Below are positions 26,339-37,410 of a stretch of 64,000 bases of DNA, in pieces. A model generated the notes under the pieces. The model saw only the letters and a list, made by a program, of their open reading frames with translations. It made no database searches and was not told where the DNA came from. The first letter of the stretch is position 1; every line of letters starts with the position of its first letter. The translations under genes were made by a program, and so were the position numbers. The DNA lies in the NCBI GenBank assembly GCA_947378845.1, contig CANCLQ010000001.1, positions 1 to 64,000 on the forward strand, written 5' to 3'. Source of the DNA: Opitutia bacterium (lineage in GTDB: Bacteria; Verrucomicrobiota; Verrucomicrobiia; Opitutales; UBA953).

Positions 26339-29020
26339 ATGTCCCTGGAATTCGAAACCACATCGGCACAACTTCGTCATCTCGCGCTCCAGCATGGGCT
26401 CGCGGGCGTGGCGGCCGCCGAGGGTGAAATCGTCCCGCGGATTAAAAGCTTTTTAACAGAATCACGTGAGGTTCAGTTTACGGCTCACCGCGCTGGACTC
26501 CCGGGAGTCGAAGTCGCCAAGCTGCGCTCCGATGCGATGGACATTGTGATCACCGCGTTGCACTTTAGGGCGGGTAAGTCGGCCGAAAATTTTACACTGA
26601 TTGCGACGGGTGGCTATGGTCGTTCGGAGCTTTGTCCGCTCAGTGACATTGATTTGCTTGTGATCGTTCCTTCGCACAACGGCACGACCAAGAAAGCCGT
26701 CGAATCCATTTTATATCCTATGTGGGATGCTGGATTAAAAGTGGGCCAGTCGGTACGTACAGTGAGCGAAACTGCGACGCATGCCCAAGACGATTTATAC
26801 TTACAGGTAGCGCTTTTGGAGAACCGATTAATTTGCGGTGCATCGGAGCCATATAATCAATTGAACGAGAAATTAACTAAGTTGCTCAGCGGGAAAAACT
26901 GGCAACCTCTGGCTAAGTCGCTCGTAGAGTCGCAACGTAAGCGACGAGAGAAAGCTGGCGGTAGTGCCTATTTGCAAGAACCCGATCTTAAAAATGGCGT
27001 GGGTGCCTTACGCGACGTTCAAGGCTGCATCTGGCTTGCACGTCTGGTGCGTGGTGTGGCTGGGTCGTCGAATTTGGCAGCTGCTGGATTATTACCTGCT
27101 GCCGACTTCGCTAAATTTGAGGCCGCAAGAAACTGCCTATTGAGACTACGTTGTGAATTACACTTTCAGGTTACACGTCCGACCGAGCACCTTTCATTAG
27201 AACGTCAAGGAACGGTAGCGGAGGGATTAGGCTATCCGGGCGATATTAAAGATCGGATTGGCGCGGTGATGCGTGAGTACTTTGATGCAGCAGACCATGT
27301 GCGTCGCTGTGTGGAATTAGTCGAAGGTGCAGTGCTTAACGAGCCGGAGCCCAAAGGATGGGGTAAGCCGATTTTAGTGGATGGTTTCAATGTTATGCAG
27401 GGCGGAACGGTTTCGGCACAACACCGCTTAATCTTTGAAGAAGATCCAGGAAGACTCGTTCGACTATTCCGTTTATGCCAATTGCACGATGCCCGTCCCG
27501 AGCGTGCGTTATCACTTTTAGTTAGAGAGCGTGCGCACCTATTAACGGTCGAACAAGCCTTCTCGCCTGAGTCTTGTAGCGCACTTAAATCAATGCTCAC
27601 AGAAGCGGGTCGAGTATTTCCTGCTATCCATGCATTGCGTGAACACGGCCTGTTGTATCGCTTAGTACCTGAATTCGCCGGACTGCATTGCTTGGTGCAA
27701 TTCGAATTTTATCACCGTTGGACGGCTGATGTGCATTCATTACGATGCCTCTGGGAACTTGATGAGATTTATGCCGGTACCACGGAGACGGATCGTCGTT
27801 ATCGTGAAGTCGTTCTGGGCTGCGAATCACCTTCGTTCCTGTATGCGATTCTTTTCCTGCATGACATTGCTAAGTCGGGTGGCATCGCGGGACACGCCGA
27901 ACGCGGAGTTTCAATTGCCGATGCCATTTTAGAACGACTCGACTTCGATCCGAGAGAACGTGCGATTGCCTCTACAGTTATCCGTCACCACCTCATTATG
28001 GGTTTCTATTGGCAGCGTCATGATATCGACGACCCAAAGAACGTTGAACGATTCGCAGCATTGATTGGTGATGAGCAATCGCTTCGTAGCTTGTACGTTC
28101 ATACTCGATGCGATGCGCGTGCGACTTCGCCTGATTTATGGACCGATTTTAAAGACGGCCAGCACACCACGCTATTCAATCGCACCTTAGCTAAGATGGC
28201 TGGAAGCGACGAGGCGTCAGAGCATGAAAGAATTCTTGAGATTCAAAATTTTGTTGCGCACGAATTGAACGGCGCAGTGCCCGCTGACGAGATTGAGGCA
28301 CATTTTGCCAAAATCCCTTCCAGTTATTTCCGACACGTTCATAGTGAATATATCGGTAATCACATTAAACTCATCCATGGTTTAATTAGGAGTGTGGCAC
28401 TGGAGAATGTGGAGCAATCGTTGAAACCGATTATTTCGTGGGTGGATGATGTCGGATCTTCGGAGTCATTGGTCACCGTAGTCACATGGGATCGCGCCGG
28501 CTTATTCAGTCGAATGGCTGGGGCCTTCGCCGTTGCGGGAATTAATATTGTTTCGTGTCGTGCGTTTTCTCGAGATGACGATGTGGCAATCGACTTCTTT
28601 AAAGTAGTTTTACCTGTCGCTAATGAAGCTGCATCCAAGGAAAAGTTTACATCGGTAGTAGTCAGCTCGTTGGTCGAAGGTGCCGATTTAATCAGTGAAG
28701 TAGCATCAGAGGAACGCCGTGTGGCTGAAACCGCACCGCGCCGTAAGGCCTATGTGCCATTGGCTGCCGAGGTTGAGGTTTACTTCGATGAGACGCTGCA
28801 TCGTACGGTGGTCGAGATTCAGTGTAATGACCGATTAGGCCTTTTGTTTAGGCTCGGTCGGGTGATTCAAGAGGCCGGCTATGCGATCACCTTCGCCAAT
28901 ATTTCAACTGAACAGGGGTTTGCGCTAGATACCTTTTATCTGACGCCTGAGCGTGGTCGGACGACCCCGCCGCATTCGATTGAAGATTTGCAGTCAGCTT
29001 TACGAACGGTCGTCTCCTGA
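26339..29020 (+). CDS. glnD: [Protein-PII] uridylyltransferase / uridylyl-removing enzyme
   Basis: 893 residues, full length for GlnD. It senses glutamine and adds or removes UMP on the PII signalling protein. Order of domains: nucleotidyltransferase (GGYGRSELCPLSDIDLL from residue 91, with Gly-Ser-type and DxD motifs), GlnD-type linker helices, HD hydrolase domain (HDIAKSGGIAGHAERG, from His508, and IRHHLIM), then two ACT domains at about 705-785 (DRAGLFSRMAGAFAVAGINI) and about 820-893 (DRLGLLFRLGRVIQEAGY), which bind glutamine. All expected motifs are intact. No glnB or glnA is nearby. The inverted repeat directly upstream suggests specific control. Confidence 0.95.
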   Translation: MSLEFETTSAQLRHLALQHGLAGVAAAEGEIVPRIKSFLTESREVQFTAHRAGLPGVEVAKLRSDAMDIVITALHFRAGKSAENFTLIATGGYGRSELCPLSDIDLLVIVPSHNGTTKKAVESILYPMWDAGLKVGQSVRTVSETATHAQDDLYLQVALLENRLICGASEPYNQLNEKLTKLLSGKNWQPLAKSLVESQRKRREKAGGSAYLQEPDLKNGVGALRDVQGCIWLARLVRGVAGSSNLAAAGLLPAADFAKFEAARNCLLRLRCELHFQVTRPTEHLSLERQGTVAEGLGYPGDIKDRIGAVMREYFDAADHVRRCVELVEGAVLNEPEPKGWGKPILVDGFNVMQGGTVSAQHRLIFEEDPGRLVRLFRLCQLHDARPERALSLLVRERAHLLTVEQAFSPESCSALKSMLTEAGRVFPAIHALREHGLLYRLVPEFAGLHCLVQFEFYHRWTADVHSLRCLWELDEIYAGTTETDRRYREVVLGCESPSFLYAILFLHDIAKSGGIAGHAERGVSIADAILERLDFDPRERAIASTVIRHHLIMGFYWQRHDIDDPKNVERFAALIGDEQSLRSLYVHTRCDARATSPDLWTDFKDGQHTTLFNRTLAKMAGSDEASEHERILEIQNFVAHELNGAVPADEIEAHFAKIPSSYFRHVHSEYIGNHIKLIHGLIRSVALENVEQSLKPIISWVDDVGSSESLVTVVTWDRAGLFSRMAGAFAVAGINIVSCRAFSRDDDVAIDFFKVVLPVANEAASKEKFTSVVVSSLVEGADLISEVASEERRVAETAPRRKAYVPLAAEVEVYFDETLHRTVVEIQCNDRLGLLFRLGRVIQEAGYAITFANISTEQGFALDTFYLTPERGRTTPPHSIEDLQSALRTVVS

Positions 29021-29167
29021 TTGGTATCCTTGCTTAGGTTCTGAAATGTCTTTAAATCAGGAGCGATGTTGCGACTGATACATTCGACGATTCAGGGGCT
29101 GATTTACGGTTTTGCCTTTACGCTTCATTTGTTGGCTAATCCACAAACTCCCCCTAACTTTCCAAAG

Positions 29168-29665
29168 ATGAGTACTGAAATAAAAGTCGAGACTGCTACC
29201 TTTGGAGCAGGCTGTTTCTGGGGAGTGGAATATAATTTCCGAAGTGTGCCAGGAGTGATTTCTGCAACCAGTGGTTATGCCGGTGGAAAGACGTCGAATC
29301 CTACGTATCGCGAAGTATGCGGGGGCGACACTAACCATGCCGAAGTCGTACAAGTCGTGTTTAATCCCGAAAAAGTATCTTTTCAAAAACTCGTAGAGTA
29401 TTTTTTTAGATTACACGATCCGACTCAGGTTAATCGGCAAGGCCCCGACTATGGTACTCAGTATCGTTCGGTGATTTTTTGGCATTCTGAAGAACAAAAG
29501 AAAATAGCGACAGCAGTGATGCAGGAGCTAACGACTGCAAAGAAGTTTAAAGCACCCATCGCTACTCAATTAGTCGAGGCTTCGACTTTCTGGAAAGCGG
29601 AAGAGTATCATCAGCGCTATTTTGAGAAAAACGGTGGCCCGTCTTGTCACGTAACAGATTTTTAA
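29168..29665 (+). CDS. msrA: Peptide methionine sulfoxide reductase MsrA
   Basis: 165 residues from the ATG at 29168. An in-frame ATG at 29066 adds 34 residues with a hydrophobic stretch (LIYGFAFTLHLLA) that might be a signal peptide, so an exported form cannot be excluded. MsrA reduces methionine-S-sulfoxide in proteins. The active-site motif FGAGCFWGVE holds the catalytic cysteine, followed by SGYAGGKTSNPTYREVC and the HDPTQVNRQGPDYGTQYRSV block. The terminal Cys in PSCHVTDF may be a resolving residue. rarA starts directly after the stop codon, so the two are likely cotranscribed. Confidence 0.94.
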   Translation: MSTEIKVETATFGAGCFWGVEYNFRSVPGVISATSGYAGGKTSNPTYREVCGGDTNHAEVVQVVFNPEKVSFQKLVEYFFRLHDPTQVNRQGPDYGTQYRSVIFWHSEEQKKIATAVMQELTTAKKFKAPIATQLVEASTFWKAEEYHQRYFEKNGGPSCHVTDF

Positions 29666-31024
29666 ATGAGTGACGCTTCGCCCCATTCCGCTGGATTACC
29701 AGGTTTCGCGATGACGAACGACGACTCAGCGATTCCGGCGGGGCGTAAGCCATTGGCTGCAAGGATGCGTCCAACGAAGTTATCGGAGGTTGTGGGTCAC
29801 CCTAGTTTGCTCGGTGCAGATGCTTTACTGCCAAGGTTAATTCGTTCCGATAATTTCGGATCCATTATTTTTTATGGTCCACCGGGTTGTGGAAAAACTA
29901 CTTTAGCTGAAGTAATCGCACACGAAACTCAGTCTTCAGTTGTTCGAGTCAACGCCGTGCTTTCAGGTACTGCTGAGTTGCGTGAAGTTTTAAATTCCGC
30001 TCGCGCTAATCCCAGTCGAAAGACCCTCCTGGTGATCGACGAGATTCATCGATTCAATAAAGCACAGCAGGATCTATTATTGCCGGACGTTGAGTCGGGC
30101 GTTGTTCGGCTGATTGGTTGCACTACACACAACCCAGGCCTCTATGTAATTCCTGCGCTGTTAAGTAGAAGTCACTTATTCCGACTTGAACCATTGAGTG
30201 TCGAAGCGGTCGCAGAATTCCTGAGGAAGGCATTAGCCGATTCCGTCAAAGGTTTAGGTGCATTAAAAATCAAAGTGGAGCCGCGAGTGGTTGATATGGT
30301 TGCCGATTTATCCGCGGGCGATTTACGCCGCGCCCTAAATTACTTAGAGACTCTCGTTCTGTCTGCACCGGTGATGGGTACAGTTACTGAAGATGCTGTT
30401 AAAGTTTTTACGAAGGAGCGCCGCATTCGTTATGATGATGGGGGCGACGATCATTATGATACAGCCTCGGCGTTTATTAAATCGATTCGAGGGTGCGATC
30501 CGGATGCTGCACTTTATTGGTTGGCCTTGATGTTAGAGGGTGGGGAAGAGCCACGCTTTATTGCCCGTCGCTTAGTGATTCTGGCATCTGAAGATATTGG
30601 CTTGGCTGATTCGCGTGCGCTCGGCGTGGCGGTCGCGGCTTTTCAAGCCTGTGAATTTGTCGGAATGCCCGAATGTGAGTATCACTTGGCGCATGCCACT
30701 CTGTTCCTCGCCCTCGCACCTAAGAGTAACAGTGTGACGACGGCGATTGCGGCGGCGAAGCAAGCCGTACAGTCCGAGCCTCGTCAGGAGGTACCCTTGC
30801 ACTTAAAAGATTCACACACTCAAGCGGCCAAGCGTCTCGGTCAGGGCCAAGGTTATCTTTACAGCCACGAATACCCGGAAGCGATCAGTGGTCAGGACTA
30901 TTTATCGAAACCCCTTTCACTGTATCAGGCGGGGCAGGCAGGAGCTGAGGCTCAGTTAGCTGAACGCTTAGAGCATTGGCGTAAAATTAAGCAGTCGATT
31001 CAGAAAAAAGGTCCGACGTCATGA
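29666..31024 (+). CDS. rarA: Replication-associated recombination protein RarA (AAA+ ATPase)
   Basis: 452 residues. RarA (MgsA) is a clamp-loader-like ATPase that works at stalled forks. The N-terminal AAA+ module has RMRPTKLSEVVGHPSLLG, Walker A GPPGCGKTTL, Walker B LLVIDEIHRF and sensor motifs GCTTHNPGLYV and ALLSR. The tetramerisation part, with YDTASAFIKSIRGCDPDAALYWLALMLE written in pieces as YDTASAFIKS and DPDAALYWLA, is family specific, as is EDIGLADSRAL. The start is the ATG right after the msrA stop. The stop overlaps the next start (ATGA), so dus is translationally coupled. Confidence 0.94.
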   Translation: MSDASPHSAGLPGFAMTNDDSAIPAGRKPLAARMRPTKLSEVVGHPSLLGADALLPRLIRSDNFGSIIFYGPPGCGKTTLAEVIAHETQSSVVRVNAVLSGTAELREVLNSARANPSRKTLLVIDEIHRFNKAQQDLLLPDVESGVVRLIGCTTHNPGLYVIPALLSRSHLFRLEPLSVEAVAEFLRKALADSVKGLGALKIKVEPRVVDMVADLSAGDLRRALNYLETLVLSAPVMGTVTEDAVKVFTKERRIRYDDGGDDHYDTASAFIKSIRGCDPDAALYWLALMLEGGEEPRFIARRLVILASEDIGLADSRALGVAVAAFQACEFVGMPECEYHLAHATLFLALAPKSNSVTTAIAAAKQAVQSEPRQEVPLHLKDSHTQAAKRLGQGQGYLYSHEYPEAISGQDYLSKPLSLYQAGQAGAEAQLAERLEHWRKIKQSIQKKGPTS

Positions 31025-32037
31025 GCAAGGCGTCGGCACGGCTTCCATGGTTTGGTCCTGGGAAATTTCCATTGTACCTTGCACCTATGGCGCGGCATAC
31101 CGATGTCGCATTCCGTCAGCTCTGCAAAGAGCAGGGTGCGGATGTGATGGTCACGGAGTTCGTGCAGTCCGAGGCATTGATACGTGATAACGCAAAAGCG
31201 TGGGAGATGGTTGATTTTACTGAAACTCAGCGACCCATGGGGGTGCAGATTTTTGGGGCTACCCCTAAATCTATGGCTAAGGCGGCCAGGCAGGTGTGCG
31301 ATCGAGTGAAGCCCGACTTTTTAGACCTTAATTTTGGCTGTCCGGCACATAAAGTCATCGAGCAAAATGCAGGCTCTGGGCTGCTGCGTTGCACGCCATT
31401 GCTTTATGACCTCGTTAAAGCTGTTAAAGATGCGATTCCTGATGTCCCATTAACCGCCAAGATGAGATTGGGCTGGGATCATTCCACAATTGTAGCCGTT
31501 GAAGTTGCTCAGAAGTTAGAATCCCTAGGAGTTGAGGCAATTGCTGTGCACGGAAGAACGAAAGAACAGGGTTATTCTGGCGAAGCTAATTGGGATTGGA
31601 TTTCACAAGTTGCTGCCGCTGTATCGGTTCCAGTTATTGGCAATGGTGATATTAAGGATGGAGAGTCGGCGTTGCGACGTATTCGAGAATCCGGCGTGTC
31701 GGGGTTGATGATTGGTCGGGCCGCGTTATCGAATCCTTGGATTTTCTCAGTGATTAAAAGCAATTTGCTGGGTGATAATAAAAATATACCCGTCGTTACT
31801 GCACAACATCGATGGGACGTCATTATTCGCTTAGCCGAGTTGACGATTGAGGTGCACGCGTCGCGTTTAGGTGCGAGAAATATAAAATGGATGCTCGGAA
31901 GGTTGCATCCGCTGACGCATGGGCTTCCATCTTCGCGAAAAGTTCGTGATCGATTGCGCAGCTGCGAGACGATTGACGATTTGCGCCGGCTACGCGATGA
32001 GCACATTGAAGAAACACGTGTGACGAAATTGTGCTGA
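31021..32037 (+). CDS. dus: tRNA-dihydrouridine synthase (DusB-like)
   Basis: 338 residues. It is a flavoenzyme that reduces uridines in the tRNA D-loop. Family marks: APMARHTDVAFRQLC, MVTEFVQSEAL, the catalytic-cysteine block LNFGCPAHKVIEQNAGSGLL, KMRLGWD, AVHGRTKEQGYSG and VIGNGDIKDGESA. The Dus helical C-terminal domain is present. Sequence alone suggests the DusB branch but the exact target position is not certain. It overlaps the rarA stop codon by four bases. Confidence 0.92.
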   Translation: MSKASARLPWFGPGKFPLYLAPMARHTDVAFRQLCKEQGADVMVTEFVQSEALIRDNAKAWEMVDFTETQRPMGVQIFGATPKSMAKAARQVCDRVKPDFLDLNFGCPAHKVIEQNAGSGLLRCTPLLYDLVKAVKDAIPDVPLTAKMRLGWDHSTIVAVEVAQKLESLGVEAIAVHGRTKEQGYSGEANWDWISQVAAAVSVPVIGNGDIKDGESALRRIRESGVSGLMIGRAALSNPWIFSVIKSNLLGDNKNIPVVTAQHRWDVIIRLAELTIEVHASRLGARNIKWMLGRLHPLTHGLPSSRKVRDRLRSCETIDDLRRLRDEHIEETRVTKLC

Positions 32038-32413
32038 TTTTATTGGTCGCCGACACACTCCCGTAACAGTGCAAGAAAATCATAATTTTCTTATCCGCAG
32101 GGCTCTTGTTAATAACCTGTGCAAGGCTTGAACTTGTCGCTGCGTAGGGAGGACACATCAAAGACGCAGATTTGTCACCCGGTGGCCGATCGATGTGCCA
32201 ATAACCTTTTTACCCCAAACAATTACCCTAATTCATAATTTTAAACCTCTTAATTGTAACGACTTACGGAATATAATCTCAGGCTTAACCTGGTAATAAA
32301 AAATGTTCCTCAAGTGTTATTAACCACCCAACAACAAAACTTTCTATCATTTTCCTCACTTTCGGGCTTCCAAAAGGCCTGTGAACAACCTTTCTCAACC
32401 CTCCCTTTATCTC
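32038..32413 (+). promoter_or_regulatory. dnaA upstream region: AT-rich, with promoter and one DnaA-box-like site
   Basis: This 376-base stretch holds no gene. A perfect TATAAT -10 box lies at 32272-32277, about 140 bases before dnaA, but its -35 is poor. One site, TTATCCGCA (32091-32099), differs from the DnaA-box consensus TTATCCACA at one base. The part from 32199 to 32260 is AT-rich. Only one near-consensus box was found, so it may serve dnaA autoregulation; replication-origin function is not supported. The 5' UTR is long. Confidence 0.4.
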
Positions 32414-33778
32414 ATGTCCAGCCCTGTCAGCCATCTATCACTTTGGGAAACCGCTAAAAGCGAACTTCGCAACATATTCTCCCGTCCGGACTACGATACA
32501 TGGATTTCAACTCTTAACCCGATCACCATCACGGATGGTAACGTGTTACTTTTGGAAGCGCCAACTGTCTTGGCAGAAGCTTGGGTGAATAGCAACTACA
32601 CCGAAGTCATCCGTCACCAACTTACTTTAGTTGCCGGTCGTAATATGGATTTCCGTTTAACCGCCGTCACTGGTTCTTCTCGCGAAGATGCAGTTGAAGT
32701 TGTTGCACCTGCTCGCACTCAATCACGTCAAGCTTCCGCCGCACCTGCACCTGCGATCAAAGCAACGAACACTTTTGATAATTTTATTGTCGGACCAGAA
32801 AATGAAATGGCACACGGCGCAGCGTTGGCCGTCGCTAAGGATCCTGGTTGCAACTATAACCCACTTTTCATCCACGGTCCAACCGGTCTAGGTAAGACGC
32901 ACCTCATGCATGCAATCGCACACTCGGTGTATGCGACTAATCCACGTGCCCGCATTGCTTACATTTCTTCCGAGACTTTCACTAACGAATTTATTCAAGC
33001 ACTGCAGACGAATAGCATCAACACGTTCCGCCGCCGTTACCGCGAGTTAGACTTACTCCTGATCGACGACATTCATTTCCTCGCTGGTAAAGACACCACT
33101 CAAGAAGAGTTCTTCCACACCTTTAACGAATTGCACAATAATCATAAGCAAGTCGTCTTAACGAGCGATCGTCCAGCTTCGGAAATCGCCAAGCTCTCCG
33201 AGCGTCTTGTTTCTCGCTTCCAGTGGGGAATGGTGGCTTCGATTCAAGCTCCAGGTCTTGAGACCCGTATCGCGATTTTACGTAAGAAGGCTTCATCGCG
33301 TGGCCTCGAGTTGGCTCCTGAAATTGCCGAATTCATTGCATCACGTATTGCACGTAATGTTCGCAACCTTGAAGGTGCGATCACTCGTATCTTTGGTCTA
33401 ACCGGTATGACCCGTAAGCCGCTTGAGCTCACTCAAGTTGAGAAGCTCTTGCACGATATTTTAGTCGAAGAAGCGAGCCACACACTGACCTCTGAGGTCA
33501 TTCAGCGTAAAGTTGCTGAGCACTACCGCATTCAGATGTCCGACATGACCTCTAAGCGCCGCATGCAGAATATTGCGTTCCCACGGCAAGTGGCGATGTA
33601 CCTCTGCACGCAGTTGACTGGCATGTCGCTCGTTTCAATTGGCCAAGCTTTTGGTGGTCGCGATCATGGTACAGTGATTCACGCCCGTAAGACGGTCGGA
33701 AATCAGATGGAAGTGGACGCTAATGTGCGTCGTACGGTCGAGTACCTCCGCGCCCAACTTTCGACTAACCGCGTTTAA
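32414..33778 (+). CDS. dnaA: Chromosomal replication initiator protein DnaA
   Basis: 454 residues from the ATG at 32414 (MSSPVSHLSLWETAK); an in-frame GTG at 32381 is possible. Domain I (LWETAKSELRNIFSRPDYDTWISTL) is followed by a short Ala/Pro-rich linker. The AAA+ core has Walker A GPTGLGKT (155-162), Walker B LLLIDDIHFLAGKD and RLVSRFQWGM (arginine finger region). Domain IV has the signature GGRDHGTVIHARKTV from about residue 414. The neighbours are dus and thiC rather than dnaN, recF or gyrB. The region upstream may hold the promoter and a DnaA-box-like site. Confidence 0.96.
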   Translation: MSSPVSHLSLWETAKSELRNIFSRPDYDTWISTLNPITITDGNVLLLEAPTVLAEAWVNSNYTEVIRHQLTLVAGRNMDFRLTAVTGSSREDAVEVVAPARTQSRQASAAPAPAIKATNTFDNFIVGPENEMAHGAALAVAKDPGCNYNPLFIHGPTGLGKTHLMHAIAHSVYATNPRARIAYISSETFTNEFIQALQTNSINTFRRRYRELDLLLIDDIHFLAGKDTTQEEFFHTFNELHNNHKQVVLTSDRPASEIAKLSERLVSRFQWGMVASIQAPGLETRIAILRKKASSRGLELAPEIAEFIASRIARNVRNLEGAITRIFGLTGMTRKPLELTQVEKLLHDILVEEASHTLTSEVIQRKVAEHYRIQMSDMTSKRRMQNIAFPRQVAMYLCTQLTGMSLVSIGQAFGGRDHGTVIHARKTVGNQMEVDANVRRTVEYLRAQLSTNRV

Positions 33779-33870
33779 CCCCAACGGGTGACGACAGGTG
33801 AGTAGGGCATTTTCGCTCTATCTCATTGCAACTCTGTTAAACCGACTTTTGATGGTGAGGTTCCTTGTAG

Positions 33871-33958
33871 CTTTTTCCCAGGGGAGTCCGTCAACGGACT
33901 GAGATGAGGCCTAGCCTCGAACCCTTGTACCTGATGCGCGCAGCGCCGTAGGAAGTGG
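33871..33958 (+). ncRNA. TPP riboswitch (THI element) of thiC
   Basis: The hallmark segments of the TPP aptamer are present in the right order: AGGGGAGTCC (P2 side), ACTGAGATGAGG (CUGAGA core), CGAACCCTTGTACCTGAT (ACCCUU and CCUGAU core) and GCGCCGTAGGAAG. Closing helix P1 is CTTTTTCC at 33871 with GGAAGTGG at 33951-33958. It sits about 90 bases before thiC, the usual target, and should repress it when thiamine pyrophosphate is plentiful. Since there is no obvious intrinsic terminator between the aptamer and the ATG, control is perhaps at translation. Confidence 0.93.
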
Positions 33959-34007
33959 ATTGTTTTAGTTTTCACCTCTTGCGTCTATCTGCGTCCCTTC
34001 GGGCTGA

Positions 34008-35936
<1,929 letters not shown>

Positions 35937-35939
35937 GGG

Positions 35940-36746
35940 ATGGCAACTAAAGTTGCACTGAAGTCGTCGACGGCTTGGTACGATTCTCCCTTGTATTATG
36001 ACATGGTGTACGAGGATTACACCAAGAGGGAGACGCGCTTCTTGTGCGCAGCTGCCCAAAAGTACGGACATCATTTTCCTGAATATTGGAGGGTTTTAGA
36101 ACCCGCCTGCGGTTCAGGTCGTTTACTGGAGTCACTGGCATTAAGAGGCCACTCGGTGCAGGGCTTTGACCGTAACATTAATCAAATTCGTTACGCCAAG
36201 CGTCGCTTAACTAAGTTGCAACTTAAGGCCAAGGTGTGGCGCGATTCATTGCAGAGTTTCAAGGCACCGCATGCGGGCTCGTATGATTTGGTACATTGTT
36301 TTGTCAGCACCTTTAAGTACTTATTAACCGAGCGTGATGCAGTGGCATCGCTGCGGCGTATGTCTGCCGCATTGCGATCCGGTGGCTTGTGCATCATCGG
36401 ACTGCATCTAACCAATTATGAGGATAATCCAGCCGACTACGAAAAGTGGGTCAATCGCCGTCGCGGTGTGAGGGTTTGCAGTGAAACTTGGTCGGCTCCC
36501 GCTCGTCAGAAAGAACGTAAAGAGGCCATGCGTACGCGTATGACCATCACTGAAAGTGGGAAGACGCGCGTGGAAGAAACGCATTGGGAATTCCGAACCT
36601 ATTCAGCGGCCGAACTTAAATCGCTACTCGCTAAAGTTAAATCACTCGAGCTCGTTGCCTGTCACGACTTTCATTATAATATAAAAAATAAGCGTCGTTT
36701 GAACGACGCCTATTCGGATATTATTTTAGTGCTGAAGAAGAAGTGA
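35940..36746 (+). CDS. Class I SAM-dependent methyltransferase, substrate unknown
   Basis: 268 residues. Motif I is VLEPACGSGRLLESLALRG, followed by the acidic residue of motif II in QGFDRNINQI. The segment YDLVHCFVSTFKYLL (motif IV) and AALRSGGLCIIGLHL (post-motif) complete the Rossmann-type methyltransferase core. Its start is three bases after thiC and may be cotranscribed under the riboswitch, but nothing ties its substrate to thiamine. The coding end carries a terminator hairpin for lexA on the other strand. It converges on lexA with one base in between. Confidence 0.82.
   Translation: MATKVALKSSTAWYDSPLYYDMVYEDYTKRETRFLCAAAQKYGHHFPEYWRVLEPACGSGRLLESLALRGHSVQGFDRNINQIRYAKRRLTKLQLKAKVWRDSLQSFKAPHAGSYDLVHCFVSTFKYLLTERDAVASLRRMSAALRSGGLCIIGLHLTNYEDNPADYEKWVNRRRGVRVCSETWSAPARQKERKEAMRTRMTITESGKTRVEETHWEFRTYSAAELKSLLAKVKSLELVACHDFHYNIKNKRRLNDAYSDIILVLKKK
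36681..36709 (-). terminator. lexA terminator inside the convergent methyltransferase gene
   Basis: On the minus strand GCGTCGTT-CA-AACGACGC (36709-36692) forms an 8-bp stem and is followed by TTATTTTTTAT (36691-36681). This is a good intrinsic terminator, 39 bases past the lexA stop, but it lies entirely in the methyltransferase coding sequence of the plus strand. Confidence 0.85.
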
Positions 36747-36747
36747 A

Positions 36748-37407
36748 TCAGAGCGGACGCACGACGGACTTCGCGATCCCTTGAATCACTAATTCGCTGA
36801 CTGGAAAAAGTTCAGGGTAATTTTGGTTTTCGGCCTTAAGGTAAATCTTTGAACCTTGTTTGATGAGGCGTTTTAAGGTCGTCTCTCCGTCGATCAGGGC
36901 AGCTACGATGTCGCCGTGTTTAGCGGTACCGGGTTCGATGATGACGGTGTCACCATCGTTGATGTTCGCATCAATCATGGAATCGCCACGAACGCGGAGT
37001 GCGAAGGACTGTGGCGCACGGCGGCGGGAGCCTTCGGAGATGGGAGCCTGCATGCTGGCGAGTACGCCAGAGGATTCGGTATAGTCGGGGAGGCCGGCAG
37101 CGATCGAGCCAGCGAAGGGGATGGAGCGAAGCTCGATGGCACTGTCGTCGGGACCTTCGTAACGGATTACGGTCTCGGATAGGTCTGCGACGGCTTCAGG
37201 GACGATTTTGTAGGCACGAGCCGCGCCTGGTATGCGTTGCAGTACGCCCTTACGCTCGAGGGCTTGGAGGTGACCGAAAACAGCGTTGGTGCTGGCGAAG
37301 CGGAACTTGGCTTGGATGTCACGAATGCTTGGCCAATAGGAGTGCTCGGATACATGGGCTTTCATGTAATCCAGAATGGCCTTCTGCTTTTTAGTCATTT
37401 GTTCCAT
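36748..37407 (-). CDS. lexA: LexA repressor of the SOS response
   Basis: 219 residues; a start at the second Met (37398) is possible. The N-terminal winged helix-turn-helix ([21 protein letters not shown] to the QALERKG segment) binds the SOS operator. The S24-type C-terminal domain has the self-cleavage bond Ala104-Gly105 in IAAGLP, catalytic Ser143 in RGDSM and Lys179 in TTLKRL. All residues needed for RecA-stimulated autolysis are present. The region just before the start has a TTGACA and two candidate LexA boxes, suggesting autorepression. It lies downstream of the menH-like gene on the same strand but has its own promoter. Its terminator is embedded in the convergent methyltransferase gene. 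Confidence 0.96.
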   Translation of the reverse strand: MEQMTKKQKAILDYMKAHVSEHSYWPSIRDIQAKFRFASTNAVFGHLQALERKGVLQRIPGAARAYKIVPEAVADLSETVIRYEGPDDSAIELRSIPFAGSIAAGLPDYTESSGVLASMQAPISEGSRRRAPQSFALRVRGDSMIDANINDGDTVIIEPGTAKHGDIVAALIDGETTLKRLIKQGSKIYLKAENQNYPELFPVSELVIQGIAKSVVRPL

Positions 37408-37410
37408 GGT

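Noticed and set aside
31572..32006. 144-codon minus-strand frame opposite dus
   Set aside because: Antisense to conserved Dus coding sequence, low-complexity composition, no motif.
32038..32413. Replication origin upstream of dnaA
   Set aside because: Only one near-consensus DnaA box was found and the neighbouring genes are not the usual origin set.
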